Notes under the pieces: generated by a model
Told to the model about the DNA's origin: nothing
The model's database searches: none
What the model saw: only the letters and a program-made list of their open reading frames with translations
NCBI GenBank assembly: GCA_050050615.1
Contig: JASFTV010000027.1
Location: 1 to 18,171 of the forward strand
Direction: 5' to 3'
Length of the DNA stretch: 18,171 nt
Origin: JASFTV01 sp050050615
GTDB taxonomy: Bacteria > Desulfobacterota > DSM-4660 > Desulfatiglandales > HGW-15
Made by a program: the position numbers and the translations under genes
In this document: positions 14,506-18,171 of the stretch, one piece after another
Position numbering within the stretch: position 1 is the stretch's first letter
Layout of the letters: every line of letters starts with the position of its first letter

Positions 14506-14965
14506 GGGACTGAGACATTCTGTTATGAGACAGAGAGGCAGTATTTATGCGGTTGATCCGGCAGACCGGCTTTCATTAGAAGTTGAAATCAGATTAGATG
14601 AGGAATGATTTTTACTAATCATGAAAAACAATTTCAAGTCAAGAAGAATCGAACCTTGTATACGCTTATTGTAAATCAATATCCAATGCTCGAGCAATGA
14701 AAACAGACAATTTCAGAAAAGCGTCTCTAGACTCTCTAACTATTGAATCCTCATTGGGCATCATTCCAAGCAACCGGGGCAGCCATGCCGAATGGGGTTC
14801 CCTCCGGGAAATTTAACAGGGGCTTTCCGAAGGAAGGGGACACGCAGGCGATTTTATTAAATCAACTTGACAAAACAGGGACAAGAATCTAATAATTCAA
14901 TAAATAGCAGTTTGAGAAAGAACCAACGGCCAAGCGGGATCACGCTTTAGGGTCTGAGACAAAAG
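14506..14965. other. Non-coding spacer, no gene recognised
   Basis: About 460 bp lie between the minus-strand hydrolase-synthetase operon and the hairpin ahead of the plus-strand dehydrogenase cluster. I see no coding frame of a recognisable family, no tRNA and no known riboswitch core. Base composition is more AT-rich than in the flanking genes. The promoters of both divergent operons must lie in or near it, but no strong sigma70 pair stands out. Confidence 0.5.
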
Positions 14966-15026
14966 AGAAAGCCCTGTTAGGCGATGCCCCAGCAAGAGGG
15001 ACTCGTCTGTCAGGGCTTTCTTTTTT
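14966..15026 (+). terminator. Strong hairpin with T-run (orphan terminator or attenuator)
   Basis: AGAAAGCCCTG (14966-14976) is perfectly complementary to CAGGGCTTTCT (15011-15021), and six T residues run from 15021 to 15026. Inside the loop, AGGCGA can pair with TCGTCT (one G-U pair), and CCC can pair with GGG, so the structure is a long interrupted hairpin. It has the form of a rho-independent terminator on the plus strand. No plus-strand gene lies before it in the preceding 3.9 kb. It may therefore end an unannotated RNA or act as an attenuator in a leader of the dehydrogenase operon, 97 bp downstream. Confidence 0.7.
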
Positions 15027-15122
15027 GGGCCTTACGGTGTCAACCACCCCTTTCAGGCTATATGGGGCTTTATTCCCGACGGGCGAGCATTAAAAAGAGA
15101 CCATCTTGAGAGGAGCGCTTTT

Positions 15123-16538
15123 TTGAGAAACGATATCATCATTATTGGAGGCGGCATTGTGGGCGCATCCCTCGCCTATGAACTCGCCAAATACCAGGTT
15201 GATATCATTCTGCTCGAAAAAGAAGCAGAGCTTTCCTTTGGTGTCTCCAAGTCCAACAGCGGCATCATTCATACAGGATTTCAGGGCGATCCCCAAGCCC
15301 TCAAGACGCGCCTTGCCGTGCGGGGTAACGAGCTCTACAGGAAAATGGCCAAGACCCTCGATTTCCCCTTTATTCCTACCGGAGAACTGGTCGTCGCCTT
15401 CCCCGGACAAACGGAGGTATTAGAGGGTGTCAAAGAAAACGGGGAAAAGCTCGGCATTCCAGGCCTTGAAATCGTGGACAGAAAGTGGCTCTCAAAGCAT
15501 GAACCCAGTCTCTCTGGAAAGATCGCACGCGCCCTCCTGGGACCCACAGCAGCTGTTGTCAATCCCTATGAGGCCATTTATGCCATGGCTGAAAATGCCA
15601 CATCAAACGGCGTCCAGATCTTTTGCGAAAATGAAGTCACCGCCATACAGAAAGCGAAAGGCGGGTGGAAAGTCGTGACATCCAAATCCGAATACGAATC
15701 GCGTTACGTGATCAATGCAGCAGGCTTGTATGCAGACAGGGTGGCGGGGATGGCCGGAATTGACGTGCCGCCTATCATCCCTCGGAAGGGGGAGGAATTC
15801 ATTCTAGACAGGCATGCGGACAGACTCACCCAAAGAATCATATTTCCCTTGCCCCAGAAGAATACCAAAGGTATTCTCGTTATCCCCACCGTGGACGGCA
15901 ATACGATGATCGGCCCCACAGCCCAGGAGATTGATGACCGGGAGGACCTCTCAACCAGCCAGGCAGGGAAACAGGCTGTCATCAAAAGCATTCAGAGGTT
16001 GGTGCCCTCCGTGCGGGAAGACCAGATCATAGCCGCATTTGCGGGGTTGAGACCGACCACCAGCGGGGGTGATTTTTATATCCACGAGGACAGCGAAGGA
16101 TTTATTAACATCGTCGGCATCCAGTCGCCCGGCCTTACGGCGGCCCCTGCCATTGCCGAGTACGTGGCAAGATTGCTCGCTGAAAAGGTAACGCTCTTGC
16201 CAAAGCAACGATATATTGCACGAAGGACCGCCATTCCCCGTTTCCGCCATCTCAATACAAAACAGAGGAATCGGCTCATAAAAGGGGACCCTGAGTTCGG
16301 GGAAGTGGTCTGCCGGTGTGAGCTCATCACCAAAAGGGAAATCAAAGAGGCGATCAGGAGGGGGGCTCGCACCATGGATGGGATCAAGTTCCGCACACGG
16401 AGCCAGATGGGACGATGTCACGGCGCATTCTGCACCATGAAGATCATGGCCATCATGGCTGAAGAGTTGGACGTCCCTTATGAAGCGATCACCAAAAGAG
16501 GGAAAGGCTCGGAACTGGTTGGAGGCTATGAAGCATAA
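15123..16538 (+). CDS. FAD-dependent dehydrogenase with BFD-like [2Fe-2S] domain (GlpA/LhgO-like)
   Basis: The 471-residue protein starts with a Rossmann FAD-binding motif (IIIIGGGIVGASLAYELAKY, residues 5-24). It has the SKSNSGIIHTGF segment shared by glycerol-3-phosphate dehydrogenase GlpA and 2-hydroxyglutarate oxidases. The substrate-binding DAO fold runs to about residue 365. The C-terminal BFD-like domain has four Cys (397, 399, 432, 437) spaced CxC-x32-CxxxxC, as expected for a [2Fe-2S] cluster. No membrane anchor is seen. The start is TTG 15123, with GAGAGGAG about 12 bases upstream. With the next two genes it should form a complex that oxidises glycerol-3-phosphate or a 2-hydroxyacid. 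No glpK or glpF lies nearby, so the substrate is open. Confidence 0.87.
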   Translation: MRNDIIIIGGGIVGASLAYELAKYQVDIILLEKEAELSFGVSKSNSGIIHTGFQGDPQALKTRLAVRGNELYRKMAKTLDFPFIPTGELVVAFPGQTEVLEGVKENGEKLGIPGLEIVDRKWLSKHEPSLSGKIARALLGPTAAVVNPYEAIYAMAENATSNGVQIFCENEVTAIQKAKGGWKVVTSKSEYESRYVINAAGLYADRVAGMAGIDVPPIIPRKGEEFILDRHADRLTQRIIFPLPQKNTKGILVIPTVDGNTMIGPTAQEIDDREDLSTSQAGKQAVIKSIQRLVPSVREDQIIAAFAGLRPTTSGGDFYIHEDSEGFINIVGIQSPGLTAAPAIAEYVARLLAEKVTLLPKQRYIARRTAIPRFRHLNTKQRNRLIKGDPEFGEVVCRCELITKREIKEAIRRGARTMDGIKFRTRSQMGRCHGAFCTMKIMAIMAEELDVPYEAITKRGKGSELVGGYEA

Positions 16539-17433
16539 AGACTATGATCTTGTCGTCATAGGAGGCGGGCCCGCCGGTATGGCGGCGGCTGTGGGGGCGT
16601 CGAAGGCGGGTCTCAAAAGGATCTTGCTCCTCGAGCGGAATCCAAGACTCGGAGGGATTCTCAACCAGTGCATCCACGTGGGTTTCGGACTCAGATATTT
16701 CAAGGAAGAACTGACCGGGACGGAGTATGCTGCCCGTTACAAAAGGATGTTTTACCGAACCGAGGTGGAGGTGAAGACATCCGCTTTTGTGCACCGGATC
16801 AGCCCGGAAAAAGAAGCCACATTCGTCTGCCCTGAGGGCGAGTTCACTGTCTTCACTGAAAACATCATCGTGGCGACCGGATGTCGGGAACGGACCCGAG
16901 AGATGCTCACGCTTCCAGGAACGCGCCCGGCAGGGATATTCACCGCTGGACTGGCGCAGGAAATGGTCAATATCCACGGCGTCATGCCCGGGAAAGAGGT
17001 CGTCGTTATCGGTTCCGGCGATATCGGTCTCATCATGGCGAGACGGATGACCGTGGAAGGGGCCAAGGTCCATGCGGTGCTCGAGATCATGGATCATCTC
17101 TCGGGCCTCCTAAGAAACAAAGTACAGTGTCTGGATGACTTCGGCATCCCGCTCTACCTCGAGCATGAAATCCTGGAGGTCCTGGGTAAGGACAGAGTTG
17201 AGGCGATCAGGTACCGCGACAACAATACAGGCAAAGAAGAATACCTCGCCTGTGACACAATCCTGTTCTCAGTGGGGCTCATACCTGAAAGAGACCTTCT
17301 TATAGAAGCGGGCATGAAGCCGGGGCACGGCATCTATTTGACCGGAAACGCAGATTATGTGCATGACATTGTGGATCGTGTGACAAAAGAGGCGGAAAAA
17401 CTGGGAAGCTCATTGGGAAGCAGCAATTCCTAA
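16528..17433 (+). CDS. NAD(P)/FAD-dependent oxidoreductase, second subunit of the dehydrogenase cluster
   Basis: The 301-residue product has an N-terminal FAD motif VVIGGGPAGMAAA (9-21) and the family signature LGGILNQCIHVGFGL (41-55), with Cys48. ATGCR at 116-120 and a second dinucleotide motif VVVIGSGDIG (158-167) follow. It belongs to the pyridine-nucleotide-disulfide-oxidoreductase-like proteins that sit beside GlpA-like and DUF1667 genes. It probably passes electrons between the FAD subunit and NAD(P) or another carrier. ATG 16528 overlaps the previous gene by 11 bases. An in-frame ATG at 16480 would add 16 residues unlike the family. Family members are usually longer. Here GMKPG runs straight into HGIYLTGNADYVHD, so a loop of about 20 residues seems missing. 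Confidence 0.83.
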   Translation: MKHKDYDLVVIGGGPAGMAAAVGASKAGLKRILLLERNPRLGGILNQCIHVGFGLRYFKEELTGTEYAARYKRMFYRTEVEVKTSAFVHRISPEKEATFVCPEGEFTVFTENIIVATGCRERTREMLTLPGTRPAGIFTAGLAQEMVNIHGVMPGKEVVVIGSGDIGLIMARRMTVEGAKVHAVLEIMDHLSGLLRNKVQCLDDFGIPLYLEHEILEVLGKDRVEAIRYRDNNTGKEEYLACDTILFSVGLIPERDLLIEAGMKPGHGIYLTGNADYVHDIVDRVTKEAEKLGSSLGSSNS

Positions 17434-17478
17434 GGGGGCACCGCTTTGATTTTGCCAAAAAGCAACTGTTCTGGAGCC

Positions 17479-17535
17479 ACCCGGTCGTTGCCCTATGGAA
17501 TCTCCGGGTTCCCGTTTTCGTGGGCACAACGGGTT
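17479..17535. repeat. Imperfect palindrome / REP-like element between the second and third cluster genes
   Basis: ACCCGGTCGTTGCCC (17479-17493) is imperfectly complementary to GGGCACAACGGGTT (17522-17535). An inner CCC/GGG pair brackets GTTTTCGT. The core TCCCGTTTTCGTGGGCA resembles the palindromic GGAATCCCC-GTTTTCG-type intergenic repeats common in proteobacterial genomes. It lies in the 199-bp gap after the oxidoreductase gene, where it could also act as a transcript-stabilising or terminating hairpin. Confidence 0.5.
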
Positions 17536-17632
17536 CTTCGTTGTTCGCATCGTTTTGCAACAGAGGGCATATGATCAGAAGCCCGTCCAAAACATCGCTG
17601 TAAGTCCTAGAAAGAACACTACAAGGAACGAA

Positions 17633-18028
17633 ATGGCTCGAAAACCCAAAAAGCGCGGACGCCGCGTCGCAAAAACATTGACAAAAGAGGGCACGAAGAA
17701 GTACATCTGCATCGTGTGCCCCGTTTGCTGCGAGCTGGAAACCGATGGCAAAGAGGTCGAGGGAGCCCGCTGCGAAAAGGGAGAGGACTTTGCCCGCCAG
17801 GAAGCTATCTTACCCATCAGAGTGATGACAACCACGATAAGGTGCGAAACAAAAGAAGGGAAAAAAATGATCCCTGTTAAAACGGCCTCTCCTGTTCCAC
17901 TCGCAAAGATTCCTGATATCATGAGGCACATCAAGCGAGCTCAATTTACTGAAATCCCTGCACTTGGGTCCCATATCACACTAAACGGAGAGCTTGAACC
18001 ACTGGAGTTAATCGTAACAGGCGAGTAA
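17633..18028 (+). CDS. DUF1667 small cysteine protein, third subunit of the dehydrogenase cluster
   Basis: The 131-residue product matches the DUF1667 pattern. A CxxCPxxC core reads YICIVCPVCCELE, with Cys26, 29, 32 and 33. A later Cys47 sits in ARCEKGEDFARQE. The conserved RVMTTTIR, IPVKTASPVPLAKI and C-terminal LELIVTG segments follow. The family normally has CPxGC, so Cys32 replaces the usual Gly. A basic, Lys/Arg-rich tail of about 23 residues precedes the core, which is unusual for the family. ATG 17633 has an AAGGAA ribosome site. The open frame extends upstream to 17495, but that part is the translated palindrome. DUF1667 proteins typically accompany GlpA-like and FAD/NAD partners and probably carry an Fe-S cluster or metal. 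Confidence 0.82.
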   Translation: MARKPKKRGRRVAKTLTKEGTKKYICIVCPVCCELETDGKEVEGARCEKGEDFARQEAILPIRVMTTTIRCETKEGKKMIPVKTASPVPLAKIPDIMRHIKRAQFTEIPALGSHITLNGELEPLELIVTGE

Positions 18029-18057
18029 AAGCTTCATACATACAATGATATTTTTCC

Positions 18058-18171
18058 AGCAGTGTCCGGCTAGAATTTTGCATAAGTGCCTTTTGACGGC
18101 AAATGAGTCGTCCGTGCGACTGTTTGGAAATGATCAATAGTAAACGGAAAGGTCGCACATTGACAACAAAC
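18058..18171 (+). other. Possible mobile-element end or small terminator region at the window edge
   Basis: After the DUF1667 gene, the sequence AGTGTCCGGCTAGAATTTTG (18061-18080) resembles insertion-sequence termini I have seen, but I cannot name the family. AGTCG/CGACT (18106-18110 and 18117-18121) forms a 5-bp hairpin with a 6-base loop. An ATG at 18130 preceded by GGAA opens a frame that runs off the window for 14 codons (MINSKRKGRTLTTN). It could be a transposase start, an unrelated gene or chance. Confidence 0.22.

Noticed and set aside
14966..15026. A known riboswitch or self-cleaving ribozyme
   Set aside because: I could not match cores of the TPP, SAM, cobalamin, glycine, fluoride or c-di-GMP riboswitches, nor the CUGANGA/GAAA core of hammerhead ribozymes.
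17495..17632. N-terminal 46 residues of a longer DUF1667 protein
   Set aside because: They translate the palindromic repeat. ATG 17633 has a good ribosome site and starts closer to the conserved core.
1..18171. CRISPR array, tRNA, rRNA, toxin-antitoxin or phage-defence module
   Set aside because: No regularly spaced repeats, cloverleaf-like segments or characteristic domains were found on either strand.

Overview
The window reads as a chromosomal segment of a free-living anaerobic bacterium. A deltaproteobacterial (Desulfobacterota-like) relative is my best guess. That rests on a [NiFe]-hydrogenase locus with a hypFCDE operon, a three-gene FAD/Fe-S dehydrogenase cluster of a type found in anaerobes, and mixed ordinary chromosomal genes of moderate GC. 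No rRNA, tRNA, CRISPR array, phage module or complete insertion sequence was seen.

Region 1 (1-5340), hydrogenase maturation. The first 39 bases appear to be the last 12 codons of a [NiFe]-hydrogenase large subunit, including the His of the C-terminal CxxCxxH motif and the tail that is cut off during maturation. The matching endopeptidase (M52 family) follows 17 bp later. Converging on it from the minus strand is a tightly overlapped hypF-hypC-hypD-hypE operon, which makes and inserts the Fe(CN)2CO group. hypA and hypB (nickel insertion) are not in view.

Region 2 (5249-9060). A small PsiE-family membrane protein (minus) and a large P-type cation ATPase (plus) diverge from a 316-bp AT-rich spacer. 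The ATPase keeps every catalytic motif but has Ala where SERCA-type pumps have the M6 ion-binding Asp.

Region 3 (9058-11068). About 780 bp of decayed DNA hold two recognisable gene remnants: a PDZ domain of an S1C/HtrA-like protease, and the C-terminal third of an MFS transporter with two frameshifts. An intact MFS transporter starts 18 bp after the second remnant and looks like its relative, so this may be a tandem pair with one decayed copy.

Region 4 (11131-14505, minus strand). A two-gene operon encodes an 834-residue fusion of a serine alpha/beta hydrolase with an AMP-forming acyl-CoA synthetase, then a membrane-anchored polysaccharide deacetylase with an altered metal-site motif. A short open frame ends just before the fusion gene. 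The pairing suggests acyl release and reactivation tied to envelope polysaccharide or lipid change, but the substrate cannot be read from sequence.

Region 5 (14506-18171). A largely non-coding 600-bp stretch carries a strong orphan hairpin with a T-run. It is followed by a three-gene cluster: a GlpA/LhgO-like FAD dehydrogenase with a BFD-type [2Fe-2S] domain, a second FAD/NAD(P) oxidoreductase that appears internally shortened, and a small DUF1667 cysteine protein, the last two separated by a palindromic repeat. This is a predicted multi-subunit, glycerol-3-phosphate-dehydrogenase-like complex. The 3' edge may enter a mobile element.
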